A DNA stretch of 64,000 nucleotides. It comes from Methanobrevibacter sp. TLL-48-HuF1 (GTDB lineage Archaea; Methanobacteriota; Methanobacteria; Methanobacteriales; Methanobacteriaceae). The notes below the pieces were generated by a model. It saw nothing but the letters and a program-made list of their open reading frames with translations, had not been told where the DNA came from and ran no database searches. Shown here in pieces: positions 55,657-62,998 of this stretch. The position numbers and the translations under genes are program-made. Position 1 is the first letter of the stretch, and every line of letters begins with the position of its first letter. The stretch is from assembly GCF_023617305.1 (NCBI RefSeq), contig NZ_CP081485.1, positions 1,887,396 to 1,951,395 on the forward strand. Direction: 5' to 3'.

Positions 55657-56139
55657 ATGTTAATTTCAACTTCTAGAAAACCTTCTCAAAAAACAAGAAA
55701 GTTTTGTAAAAATCTTGCTCATGCAACTGGTTCTACTAGTGTAAATAGGGGAAAAAGTAATATGCGTGAGTTACTTTTAAAAGCTCTTGAATTAGAGGAG
55801 CATAATTTGGCTATTGTTAATGAGATTAAGGGTAATCCTAGTAGAGTAACTTTTTATTCAAATAAAGGGGAAGTTTTGCTTATAATATTGATTGGTGTTA
55901 ATACTTCTAATGAAAGATGCCATATTCTGCCTAAAAATTTGAAAATAGTTTCTAAAGTTGAAGAACTTAATGTTTTAAGTGAAATTTTAGGTTTTGAATT
56001 AGTAGATAAAGCTGGTGAAAATTATATTCTTATTTCTAAGGAAGAAGATTTAATAGCTAAAATTAATTTTGTAAATAAATTTGGAGATAAAACTGATTTG
56101 CAAATTAATGTTAAAAAGATTTTAGATGGGGAATTATGA
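55657..56139 (+). CDS. Brix domain ribosome-biogenesis protein (archaeal Imp4-like)
   Basis: A 160-residue protein of the single-domain archaeal Brix family. The N-terminal LISTSRKPSQKTRKFCKNLA is the typical start of the sigma70-like motif region, followed by NRGKSNMRELL. Eukaryotic homologs (Imp4, Rpf1) bind pre-rRNA during ribosome assembly, so a similar rRNA role is inferred. It overlaps the next gene, pcc1, by 4 bp and is in the ribosomal/transcription string. No clear ribosome binding site is present. Confidence 0.88.
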   Translation: MLISTSRKPSQKTRKFCKNLAHATGSTSVNRGKSNMRELLLKALELEEHNLAIVNEIKGNPSRVTFYSNKGEVLLIILIGVNTSNERCHILPKNLKIVSKVEELNVLSEILGFELVDKAGENYILISKEEDLIAKINFVNKFGDKTDLQINVKKILDGEL

Positions 56140-56402
56140 ACTTTGACAGTCCTCTTGAATCGGTTAAAAGTGATATAGCTATTGAATTTGAAAATCAAAA
56201 GCAGGCTAAAATAATTTATGATGCTATTGTTTTAGAATTTGAAACTGCTCCTGATTACAGATCATCTATGAATCTGACTTTAGATGAATCCATGATTCTA
56301 ATTAGAATAAATGCAGAAGATTCTACTTCTTTTAGAGCTTCTGTTAATTCTGCTATTAAATGGATTAAATTGTCTTTAGAGATTAATAATTTAACTATTT
56401 AA
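56136..56402 (+). CDS. pcc1: KEOPS complex subunit Pcc1
   Basis: An 88-residue protein of the Pcc1 family, the small dimeric subunit of the KEOPS complex that makes the t6A modification in tRNAs with Kae1, Bud32 and Cgi121. The alpha-beta pattern fits: IAIEFENQKQAKIIYDAIVLE, then a beta strand LILIRINAEDSTSFRASVNS, then SAIKWIKLSLEI. Translation is coupled to the Brix gene by ATGA overlap. The other KEOPS genes are not in the window. Confidence 0.85.
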   Translation: MNFDSPLESVKSDIAIEFENQKQAKIIYDAIVLEFETAPDYRSSMNLTLDESMILIRINAEDSTSFRASVNSAIKWIKLSLEINNLTI

Positions 56403-56464
56403 TACAATATTTTTAAATATTATAAAAAACAACTTTTAGTTATTAAAACGTAATAGGTGGTAAA

Positions 56465-56815
56465 ATGGAAATTCCAGAAAATATACAACATCAATTAAAT
56501 CAATTTCAACAATTACAACAACAAGCTCAAGCTGTAACTATGCAAATTCAAAATGTTGAAGTTCAAATTCAGGAAAGTGAAACTGCTCTTGAAGAACTTA
56601 ACAAAACTGATGAAAATGCTGAAGTTTTCAAACAAGCTGGAAACTTACTTATTAAAGTTGATTATGCACAAGCAGTTGAAGATATGAATGAAAAATTAGA
56701 AACTCTTAAGTTAAGAAAACAAACTATGGCTCGTCAGGAAGAAAGAGTCATGAAAAAACTTGAAGAAATGCAAACCAACATTCAAGCTGCTATGCAAGGT
56801 TTACAAGGAGAATAA
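56465..56815 (+). CDS. pfdB: Prefoldin subunit beta
   Basis: A 116-residue chaperone subunit. It is almost entirely a helical hairpin: an N-terminal Gln-rich coiled coil (NQFQQLQQQAQAVTMQIQNV), a beta-hairpin centre (FKQAGNLLIKVDYAQ) and a C-terminal coiled coil (KLETLKLRKQTMARQEERV). Six subunits (two alpha, four beta) form the jellyfish-like holdase that passes proteins to the thermosome. AGGTGG precedes the ATG. Context in the L37Ae string is conserved in archaea. Confidence 0.93.
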   Translation: MEIPENIQHQLNQFQQLQQQAQAVTMQIQNVEVQIQESETALEELNKTDENAEVFKQAGNLLIKVDYAQAVEDMNEKLETLKLRKQTMARQEERVMKKLEEMQTNIQAAMQGLQGE

Positions 56816-56849
56816 TTCTCCTATAAAATTCTTTTTTTTATAGATTATT

Positions 56850-57134
56850 ATGTCTAAACTTAAAAAATTATCATCTGCTGATTTAGCTACTATTTCTGAT
56901 GATTTTGGTGAAATTTTAGAAGTTGAAGTTTCAAAGGCTATTTCTACTAAGGAATTAGATGATTTGGATTTGGATATTGTCATTAGCTATGAGGATAATC
57001 AGTTAGATGTTGATGTTGATGTGGGAGTTACTTTTGATAAACTTTCAGAGATTACTCAAGATCAGATAGCCGGTGCTATTGATGAAGCTTATTTAAAATT
57101 TGATTCATATATTGATGAGAATTATAGGCAGTAA
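56850..57134 (+). CDS. DUF3194 family protein
   Basis: A 94-residue acidic protein; the family (DUF3194) is restricted to archaea and regularly follows prefoldin beta. The N-terminal helix contains LSSADLATISDDFGEILEVEV, followed by beta strands (LDLDIVISYEDNQLDVDVDV). Function is unknown; a link to KEOPS or chaperones is suggested only by position. It lies 34 nt after pfdB, probably last in the operon. A T-rich stretch follows the stop. Confidence 0.75.
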   Translation: MSKLKKLSSADLATISDDFGEILEVEVSKAISTKELDDLDLDIVISYEDNQLDVDVDVGVTFDKLSEITQDQIAGAIDEAYLKFDSYIDENYRQ

Positions 57135-57239
57135 TTTTATTTTTTAATTTTTATTAATACTTTTTTTATTTTTTATATTAATGAAGTAATACTTTTTTAT
57201 AAAAAAGTATTTATACTATGGAAGTTGATGTATAATATA

Positions 57240-57347
57240 CAGTTTGGAGTAATGTTTTATATTATTCATTAAGTCATCCTATTTAAGATACATAATGTAT
57301 TGTCTTTCAGTTCTCCTCTTTTATACATTACTTCAAGCTATTTTTTA
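57240..57347 (+). ncRNA. Putative small structured RNA 1
   Basis: AGTTTGGAGTAATGT (57241-57255) pairs with ACATTACTTCAAGCT (57325-57339) over 15 bp including two G-U pairs. An inner hairpin forms around GATACATAATGTAT. A T-run (57340-57346) follows the outer stem. A promoter-like GTATTTATACTA (57206-57217) lies about 25 bp upstream of the 5' end, preceded by a copy of AGTAATACT (57185-57193). The loop holds TTCTCCTC, partly complementary to ribosome binding sites. No ORF fits. I infer a small RNA of about 108 nt; it is not a known family to me. Confidence 0.5.
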
Positions 57348-57629
57348 CCAATATTTTACTTAGGATGCACTGTTGATTGTTATGTATTAAAAAATATCTT
57401 TAATTTTTCTTTTCAAGCTTAATTTAGCATATCTTGGATTTTTCTTTTATCAGAAATTGCATTTATTCAAATTTTTATTAAATTTCATATTTCTGTTTAA
57501 TTTAAAAATTAGATATTCTAATTTTATTTAATATTTAGCCTGCTTTATTGTATAATTTAGTTATCAATTATACTTTAATTTTTATAAAATAAAGTAAAGT
57601 TTATATACTACGAAGTTAAATCTATGTGT

Positions 57630-57741
57630 AAGGTTCATAACATATTTTTTGTTAAACCCTTATAATTGATCATTATTTTTTTTATTTGGAAATTAGGTGT
57701 TCTTACCTAATTTCACCTCCTTATATATCAACAACTTTTTT
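57630..57741 (+). ncRNA. Putative small RNA 2 with anti-Shine-Dalgarno octamer
   Basis: TATA box AGTTTATATACTA (57599-57611) predicts a start near 57,630. The transcript would contain AAGG...CCTT pairing at 57630-57661. A perfect hairpin AAATTAGGT-GTTCTT-ACCTAATTT follows (57690-57713). An unpaired TCACCTCC (57713-57720) is the exact complement of GGAGGTGA, the ribosome binding site core. A T-run at 57735-57741 follows. No ORF with a start fits. The opposite strand would carry GGAGGTGA without a start codon at the right distance. Expression is inferred only. Confidence 0.45.
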
Positions 57742-57781
57742 TCAAAAATATTAATAGTTAGACATTATCAAATATTTAATC

Positions 57782-58471
57782 ATGATTAAAAAAGTTCCGG
57801 TTTTAGATTTAAAAGATAATGTTGCTGTTAGTGGAAAATCTGGATTAAGGGATACATATACTCCATTGCAAACAGTTTTCGCCTCATCAGCCAATCCTAT
57901 TGATATAGCTAATGGATTATCAATTAATGGAGCAGATGAGTTATATATTGCGGATTTGGATTTAATTGAAAGTAAAGGCCATAATATTCATGATATTAAA
58001 ATGGTAAATACAATTATACCTGTCATGCTGGATGCGGGTGTTAAAGATTTTGAATCATTTACTTTCTTTTTAGACTATGCATATAAGATAATTGTTCCGA
58101 CAGAAACTATAAAAAGCATTGATGAGATTAAAAAGATTTTTGAAAAGTATCCTAAAGAAAGGATTGTTGTAAGTGTAGATGTTAAAGACAATGAATTATA
58201 TTCCAGGAATTTAGACATTTCATTAGCTGAATTTAAAGAAATTTTGAAAGAATTGGATCCTGATGAAATAATTCTTTTGGATATTACAAGTGTTGGAACA
58301 CAAAAAGGTTATAATCAGGAATTATTGAATGATTTTGAAGATTTGAAAGATAAACTGATTATAGCAGGTGGTTTAAATAACAAAGCAGTTAGTGAACTTG
58401 AAAATATTGGTATAAAAAAGGTTTTAGTAGGAACTGCTTTGCACTCTGGTGAAATGAAATTACTTGACTGA
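57782..58471 (+). CDS. HisA/HisF-related TIM-barrel protein
   Basis: A 229-residue protein related to HisA. It keeps the N-terminal VPVLDLKDNVAVSGKSG, GADELYIADLDLIESKG and the C-terminal phosphate sites IIAGGLNNKAVSELE and KVLVGTALHSGEM. It lacks the second catalytic acid motif expected in a true HisA and is shorter and more divergent. Such homologs occur in methanogens beside a normal HisA; the role is not established, and a place in cofactor biosynthesis is a guess. The start ATG follows the gene-free region with the two putative RNAs. A short membrane protein gene follows. Confidence 0.75.
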   Translation: MIKKVPVLDLKDNVAVSGKSGLRDTYTPLQTVFASSANPIDIANGLSINGADELYIADLDLIESKGHNIHDIKMVNTIIPVMLDAGVKDFESFTFFLDYAYKIIVPTETIKSIDEIKKIFEKYPKERIVVSVDVKDNELYSRNLDISLAEFKEILKELDPDEIILLDITSVGTQKGYNQELLNDFEDLKDKLIIAGGLNNKAVSELENIGIKKVLVGTALHSGEMKLLD

Positions 58472-58499
58472 TTAAAAATTATAAATGGAGGAAGATATT

Positions 58500-58925
58500 G
58501 TGGTTAATAAAGATACTTTAATTATTGTACTGGTTATTATCTGTTTAAGTGTTGTAATCTGTGGAGCAATACTTGTCTTTGGAAATACTCAGGAAACATA
58601 TAATAGCACAACAATTAATAATACGAATAATACTAATGTGTCTGTAGATAATGTAACTTCAGATTCTGATTCATCATCCGGATCTAAAAGTAGCGGTTCA
58701 TCATCTAAATCTGCAGATGATGGTTATGAAAGACCTACAAGAATTTATGGTGGTGAAGAATATTTAACTGCCCATGAATCTGATGTTTTAGATAGTGGAT
58801 GGGATCCAAAACAACATGAAGTTTCCCGTAGTGACCTTGGAAACGGATATCATAGAATTAATTATGACGACGGTTACTTCAGAGTCTGTGATGACCGCGG
58901 TTATGTTGTAACTTACGGTTATTGA
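58500..58925 (+). CDS. Membrane-anchored small extracytoplasmic protein, unknown function
   Basis: About 141 residues. The N terminus is one hydrophobic helix (TLIIVLVIICLSVVICGAIL). Then comes a Thr/Asn/Ser-rich, sequon-rich linker with SSSGSKSSGSSSKS, and a compact C-terminal domain of about 65 residues rich in Tyr, Asp and Gly (YGGEEYLTAHESDVLDSGWD; RVCDDRGYVVTYGY). Start GTG 58500 is set by GGAGG at 58487-58491; the ATG at 58485 overlaps that site. No family is recognised. Likely displayed outside the cell, in line with the surface theme of the window. Confidence 0.65.
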   Translation: MVNKDTLIIVLVIICLSVVICGAILVFGNTQETYNSTTINNTNNTNVSVDNVTSDSDSSSGSKSSGSSSKSADDGYERPTRIYGGEEYLTAHESDVLDSGWDPKQHEVSRSDLGNGYHRINYDDGYFRVCDDRGYVVTYGY

Positions 58926-58963
58926 TAATTCTTATCCATCTTTTTTTTAAAATTATGGTGTCT

Positions 58964-59004
58964 GCTAAAATTGATTTTTGATTTTTTGTCAAAAAATTTT
59001 TAGC
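58964..59004 (+). terminator. Hairpin downstream of the small membrane protein gene
   Basis: GCTAAAA / TTTTAGC (58964-58970, 58998-59004) encloses ATTTTTT-GTC-AAAAAAT (58981-58997). The T-rich continuation suggests a transcript end. From 59,005 to 59,130 I see nothing but A+T-rich DNA. Confidence 0.4.
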
Positions 59005-59174
59005 TTAATTTTTTATTATTTTTATATTATTCAATCTACATTTCATTAATTTTTATTTTTAATTAATTTTAACAATTATTTTATATAAATAGTGTTGTTA
59101 AATATTTATTTTTTGTTTTAAATGATTTTTAGATAGTTGAAAAGCTGTCTGTTAAATCACTACAGTTCATTCAA

Positions 59175-59276
59175 ATGGAAAAAGAAAACGTAGCATTAAA
59201 ATCAGAAGTAAGGGATATTAGAAATGAACTTGAGGAGAGGGGAAGTTTAAAAAAAAAGAATAGGTATCATAAATAA
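59175..59276 (+). CDS. Small coiled-coil ORF, possibly a gene remnant
   Basis: 33 codons from ATG 59175 (MEKENVALKSEVRDIRNELE, then a Lys-rich end). The frame is open back to 59133 (IVEKLSVKSLQFIQ), so the ATG may be internal. The heptad pattern indicates a coiled coil. No ribosome binding site precedes it. The neighbourhood contains a decayed insertion sequence, so this could be a fragment of a lost gene. Downstream, TGATAGTAT (59315-59323) and ATGCTATCA (59348-59356) form an imperfect inverted repeat. Confidence 0.3.
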   Translation: MEKENVALKSEVRDIRNELEERGSLKKKNRYHK

Positions 59277-59378
59277 GGTTAGTGAGGGGTCATAATAGTG
59301 ATATAAAAATTAAGTGATAGTATTGGGCGTGTTTTAGTATCCTGTTGATGCTATCAGAATATATAATAATTTTAATAA

Positions 59379-59816
59379 TTATAGATAATCTAAACCAATT
59401 AAACTAATTTTATTGAAATTTTTGAATTGTTGATTAAAGCTGACCAATTCAGTAATGTTTGATTCTTTCATGGTTAAGATAATGCTTGAATCGGTGAAAC
59501 TTAGTTTTGTCTTTTTACTGTTGTCTCCAACAATTTTTTTGAAGATATCAAATGTTTTAGCTGTGTAGTTTAAAATCGTGTATTCATTTAATATTTCAAA
59601 GCTGTCAACCAGACTGTAATATATTTCTTCAGCAGCATCTATGTTCATTTTTCTGCCTGTTAATGTTAAAACTTCGTTTAGCACGTTATTATTAATGTAT
59701 ACATTCTGTGAGAGAATGTTTTCAGCTTCTTCTAGTTTTAAAGCGTTTTCATGCAAGTCATCATTTGAATTGATATAGGCTAAGATGAAAGATGTATCTA
59801 GGAATATTTTTCTCAT
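59379..59816 (-). CDS. vapC: PIN-domain toxin, VapC family
   Basis: A 145-residue putative ribonuclease toxin. The PIN acidic residues are D7 (IFLDTSFILAY), E48 (NNVLNEVLTL) and D109 (KLSFTDSSII). The usual last acid in TFDxxF is replaced: SFNQQF has Asn128, so metal binding may be weakened. The start overlaps the antitoxin gene by 4 bp, the typical VapBC coupling. In the family, VapC cleaves tRNA or rRNA when its antitoxin is degraded; target here is unknown. A decayed insertion sequence lies nearby. Confidence 0.85.
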   Translation of the reverse strand: MRKIFLDTSFILAYINSNDDLHENALKLEEAENILSQNVYINNNVLNEVLTLTGRKMNIDAAEEIYYSLVDSFEILNEYTILNYTAKTFDIFKKIVGDNSKKTKLSFTDSSIILTMKESNITELVSFNQQFKNFNKISLIGLDYL

Positions 59817-60046
59817 TCGTACAAACCCCTTTTCAATTCTACAGCATTGGTTTTTTCATCAGTTTTAAAAGCACCAGCTAGATTTTTAAAGTTTCTTTTC
59901 TTTCTAAAATTTATTTCAGGATTTCCATTTTTATTTATAAACCATTCTACAACAGTTTCATTGTCAATGTCATAATTTTTTCTTATTTCTTTTGGTATTG
60001 TGGTTTGGTAATTGCTTTGAATTTTACTTGTAGCTAATATCAGCAT
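59813..60046 (-). CDS. vapB: AbrB/SpoVT-type antitoxin, VapB family
   Basis: A 77-residue protein. The N-terminal swapped-hairpin DNA-binding domain has KIQSNYQTTIPKEIRKNYDI and TVVEWFIN. The C terminus (FKNLAGAFKTDEKTNAVELK) would wrap the PIN toxin. ATG 60046 is used since GAGGTGA lies 7 nt upstream; the GTG reading at 60055 falls inside that site. Upstream at 60,078-60,107, ATATTAT and ATAATAT half-sites could be an autoregulatory operator. It precedes and overlaps vapC. Confidence 0.8.
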   Translation of the reverse strand: MLILATSKIQSNYQTTIPKEIRKNYDIDNETVVEWFINKNGNPEINFRKKRNFKNLAGAFKTDEKTNAVELKRGLYE

Positions 60047-60144
60047 TTTTTTCACCTCTTGGTTTTTAGTATCTATGATATTATCTCTTTCTAATATGAT
60101 ATAATATACTGGGAAATCTTCGAAGAAGGATTTCTAAATTTTTG

Positions 60145-60165
60145 GAGTCTGTAAAATTTTATAGG
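60145..60165 (+). repeat. Left terminal inverted repeat of the insertion sequence
   Basis: A 21-bp end starting GAGTCTG and ending ATAGG, the exact reverse complement of 60849-60869. Similarity continues inward (TTATTGATTTT against TTATTTGATTTT). Confidence 0.8.
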
Positions 60166-60175
60166 TTTATTGATT

Positions 60176-60612
60176 TTAATGTGTCTTTCGGTCTAATTTT
60201 GCATTTGATAGTCTAAAAATATTAGAATTCCATTGATAATAGTCAGAATATTCAAATTTTTCATTGCTGATGTTTTCTTCGTGATTTTTGCCGGAATCAG
60301 TTCTTGATTGTTTGATGAGATATTATGATTCCAAGGAATATTTCAAAGTATTTACTTATTTTACGAGGTGATTGATACCATATTTTCATTATTCCTGAAA
60401 TTTTATCCATTATTTCTTGTAAGAATTGTTTATTTTTACCAATTAAAGGATTATTGTATATTTTAGAATTTTTTTCCACATTTTTTGCATTGATATTGCT
60501 GTTCTTTTATTGTGCCTTTTTTGATTATTTTGTGGCTTTTACAAACTGGACAAATAGGATCATCATATTTTAAAGTATTATTTTCATCTAAAAATAGTTT
60601 TATGATTAGTAT
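60176..60612 (-). pseudogene. Frameshifted, truncated transposase
   Basis: Reading the minus strand from 60612: an open N-terminal part ends in a zinc ribbon (CPVCKSHKIIKKG, then YQCKKCGKKF) and hits a stop at an A-run near 60,468. After a frame change the protein resumes (NNPLIGKNKQFLQEIMDK; SPRKISKYFEIFLGI; SHQTIKN) and stops again near 60,299. A third frame then reads SGKNHEENISNEKFEYSDYY and ends at TAA 60176-60178. This is the N-terminal half of an insertion-sequence transposase with at least two frame breaks. The catalytic half has been deleted. I do not assign an IS family. Confidence 0.7.
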
Positions 60613-60848
60613 TTTCAAAATCAGGTGTTTTATTCAGTCTTTTTGAAAATGATTTTTTTCTTGATCAATTTTTTCATCAGAAAAATCATGAAGTTTATAT
60701 TACTATTGAGGACAGATTTGTTTTGTTTGATCGTAAACATTATTTGTCCTCATTTATTAAAGTATTTACTATTTTTAAATCATTTATATTGAAATTAAAG
60801 AAAAATTAGAATGAAAGTTCATTTGTAAAAAATTCAAAATCAAATAAG

Positions 60849-60869
60849 CCTATAAAATTTTACAGACTC
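60849..60869 (-). repeat. Right terminal inverted repeat of the insertion sequence
   Basis: A 21-bp end starting CCTAT and ending AGACTC, the reverse complement of the left end. Between about 60,615 and 60,848 only A+T-rich sequence is left; a short forward frame there (VYITIEDRFVLFDRKHYLSS) is open but unassignable. Confidence 0.8.
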
Positions 60870-60897
60870 AAAATTGTAAAAAGAGTAAAATGTTATT

Positions 60898-61080
60898 TTA
60901 TAATAACAAAAATCTTAAAATTATATATGGTAATATAGCCGCTAAGACAAATAATACTATTCCAATACTGAATTTGTATTTATTTTCATCTAATGTTCCG
61001 GATATTAATAATAAAACTCCAAAGAACCCGAATATTACCGGTAAAATATGTGAAAATAAAGTAATTCCTGCAAAAGCCAT
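60898..61080 (-). CDS. Small two-helix membrane protein
   Basis: A 60-residue protein made of two hydrophobic helices (HILPVIFGFFGVLLLISG and IGIVLFVLAAILPYIILRF) joined by a charged turn DENKYKF. The function is unknown. It is supported as a gene by GTGAT 5 nt before the ATG and by a good TATA box on the minus strand (CTTTATATAATT, about 61110-61121) at the correct distance. The overlapping plus-strand ORF is its shadow. It lies between the insertion-sequence remnant and the divergent CDF transporter gene. Confidence 0.6.
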   Translation of the reverse strand: MAFAGITLFSHILPVIFGFFGVLLLISGTLDENKYKFSIGIVLFVLAAILPYIILRFLLL

Positions 61081-61177
61081 TTTTTATCACTATTATACAT
61101 ATTGTCTATTTAATTATATAAAGATATTTGTGGTGTTATCATAACCTTTTTTAATTTAATCAAACTTATAATAGTGT

Positions 61178-62026
61178 ATGAAAATAGAACACAATCATGA
61201 ACATCATGAAAAAGCTACAGGTAATCTCCTTTTTGTTTTCATTTTAAATATTATTTTTAATGTGGTAGTTATCTTCGGAGGATTAATTACAAATAGTGTA
61301 GCTATTCTTGCTGATTGTTTACATGATTTATCAGATACTATATCTGTTGGATTGGCTTGGGTATTAGAGCATATATCTCAAAAAAATCCAAATGAAAGCT
61401 ATACTTATGGTTATCAGAGGTTTTCTATTTTAGGAGCAGTCATAACTTCAATTTTTGTAATTATTGTTTCAGTTGTTGTAGTTTATGAATCAGTTTCACG
61501 TTTATTAAATCCTGTAGCACCGGAAGCAGGATGGATGCTTTTAGTAGCTATTGTCGGGATTATATTTAAAGGTGTTTCTGTTTTTAAACTTCATAAAGGA
61601 GAAACCATTAATGAAAAAGTTATTCTATTTCATCTTTTAGGAGATGTATTCGGATGGGTAGCTATTTTAATTATTAGTGTAATATTAATGTTTTGGAATG
61701 TATCATTTTTAGATCCGTTACTTTCATTAATAATTAGCTTATGGTTATTATATAATATGGGTAAAGCATTACATGAGTCTGTCTGTGTTTTACTTCAAAA
61801 ATCACCTAAAAATATTGATGTTAGTGAAGTCAAATCCCAAATAGAAAGTTTAAATCATGTTGATAATATTTCAGATATGCACTTATGGTCTTTAGACGGT
61901 ATTGATTCTATTTTAACATTAAAAATAATCATTGATGATGTTAATAATGGTGATGAAGTTAAAAACGAGATTCAGACTATTGCTTCTAAATATCATATAA
62001 TAGACACGACAGTTGAATTTATGTAA
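61178..62026 (+). CDS. Cation diffusion facilitator (CDF) metal exporter
   Basis: A 282-residue integral membrane protein with six membrane helices and a cytoplasmic C-terminal domain. The N terminus is His-rich (MKIEHNHEHHEK). The transport-site residues are the HxxxD pairs ADCLHDLSD in helix 2 and FHLLGDVFGW in helix 5, a zinc/cadmium/cobalt-type pattern. The C-terminal DMHLWSLDG is the metal-binding dimer domain typical of ZT-family proteins. It would export Zn or a similar divalent ion in exchange for protons. A TATA-like element lies just upstream of the ATG, so the message may be nearly leaderless. Confidence 0.9.
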   Translation: MKIEHNHEHHEKATGNLLFVFILNIIFNVVVIFGGLITNSVAILADCLHDLSDTISVGLAWVLEHISQKNPNESYTYGYQRFSILGAVITSIFVIIVSVVVVYESVSRLLNPVAPEAGWMLLVAIVGIIFKGVSVFKLHKGETINEKVILFHLLGDVFGWVAILIISVILMFWNVSFLDPLLSLIISLWLLYNMGKALHESVCVLLQKSPKNIDVSEVKSQIESLNHVDNISDMHLWSLDGIDSILTLKIIIDDVNNGDEVKNEIQTIASKYHIIDTTVEFM

Positions 62027-62094
62027 ACAATTATAAGTTATGAAAAATATATAAAGTGTTATATTTTTATAAATTAGTTATGGAGAATCTTTTC

Positions 62095-62976
62095 ATGGAA
62101 AAAGGAACAGATGTTTTAAAAGAAGGCTTCGCTAAAATGACAAAAGGCGGAGTTATTATGGATGTTGTAAATGCAGAACAAGCAGGAATTGCTGAAGATG
62201 CTGGTGCAGTAGCTGTTATGGCTTTAGAAAAAGTACCTGCTGATATTCGTGCTGCTGGAGGAGTAGCTAGGATGGCTGATCCTACTATTGTTGAAGAAGT
62301 TGTAGATGCAGTTTCAATTCCTGTTATGGCTAAAGCTAGAATTGGTCATATTGCAGAAGCACAAATTTTAGAAACATTAGGTGTAGATATGATTGATGAA
62401 AGTGAAGTACTTACGCCTGCTGATGAAGAATATCATTTAAACAAAAAAGAATTCACTATTCCTTTTGTATGTGGTGCACGTAACTTAGGGGAAGCTTTAA
62501 GGAGAATTGATGAAGGTGCTGCAATGATTCGTACCAAAGGTGAACCAGGTACAGGAAATATTGTTGAAGCAGTTCGCCATATGAGGATGGTTTTAGGAGA
62601 AATCAGAACTATTCAAGGTTTAGATGAAGAAGAATTATGGAAATATGCAAGAAAAATAGAAGCTCCAATTGATCTTGTTAAAGAAACTGCACAACTTGGT
62701 AAATTACCTGTAGTTAACTTTGCAGCTGGAGGTATTGCTACTCCTGCAGATGCTTCTTTAATGATGCAGTTAGGTTCTGACGGTATTTTTGTAGGTTCTG
62801 GAATCTTCAAATCCAATAATCCGGAAGCATTTGCTAAAGCTATTGTTGAAGCAACTGCAAATTATGATAAACCTGAAGTATTAGCTGAAGTTTCAAAAGG
62901 ACTTGGGGAAGCTATGAAAGGTTTAGAAATGTCTACATTATCTGAAGCTGACAGAATGCAAGACAGAGGAATTTAA
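62095..62976 (+). CDS. pdxS: Pyridoxal 5'-phosphate synthase lyase subunit
   Basis: A 293-residue TIM-barrel enzyme making PLP from ribose-5-phosphate, glyceraldehyde-3-phosphate and ammonia supplied by PdxT. Family marks are [21 protein letters not shown] near the start, the lysine of [24 protein letters not shown], the phosphate-binding [17 protein letters not shown] and the C-terminal FVGSGIFKS. The start is ATG 62095, where the conserved N terminus begins and GGAG is 9 nt upstream, not the GTG at 62056. pdxT is not in the window. Confidence 0.95.
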   Translation: MEKGTDVLKEGFAKMTKGGVIMDVVNAEQAGIAEDAGAVAVMALEKVPADIRAAGGVARMADPTIVEEVVDAVSIPVMAKARIGHIAEAQILETLGVDMIDESEVLTPADEEYHLNKKEFTIPFVCGARNLGEALRRIDEGAAMIRTKGEPGTGNIVEAVRHMRMVLGEIRTIQGLDEEELWKYARKIEAPIDLVKETAQLGKLPVVNFAAGGIATPADASLMMQLGSDGIFVGSGIFKSNNPEAFAKAIVEATANYDKPEVLAEVSKGLGEAMKGLEMSTLSEADRMQDRGI

Positions 62977-62998
62977 ATTCCTTATTTTTACTTTTTTT

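Larger units (their letters stand above)
60145..60869. mobile_element. Decayed insertion sequence with intact inverted ends
   Basis: A 725-bp element bounded by perfect 21-bp inverted repeats (60145-60165 and 60849-60869, beginning GAGTCTGTAAAATTTTATAG). Inside, on the minus strand, is a broken, internally truncated transposase. The DDE catalytic part is missing, so it cannot move alone. It could still be mobilised by a full-length relative, since the ends are intact. No convincing target duplication flanks it. Confidence 0.7.

Noticed and set aside
57660..57720. Minus-strand ribosome binding site GGAGGTGA
   Set aside because: No start codon follows at a usable distance and only a 12-codon ORF lies beyond, so a minus-strand gene is not supported.
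60612..60810. Plus-strand open frame in the insertion-sequence remnant (VYITIEDRFVLFDRKHYLSS)
   Set aside because: Open for about 65 codons but without start signals or recognisable family, inside decayed mobile DNA.
60890..61144. Plus-strand ORF opposite the small membrane protein
   Set aside because: No ribosome binding site; the minus-strand gene has TATA box, ribosome binding site and two good membrane helices.
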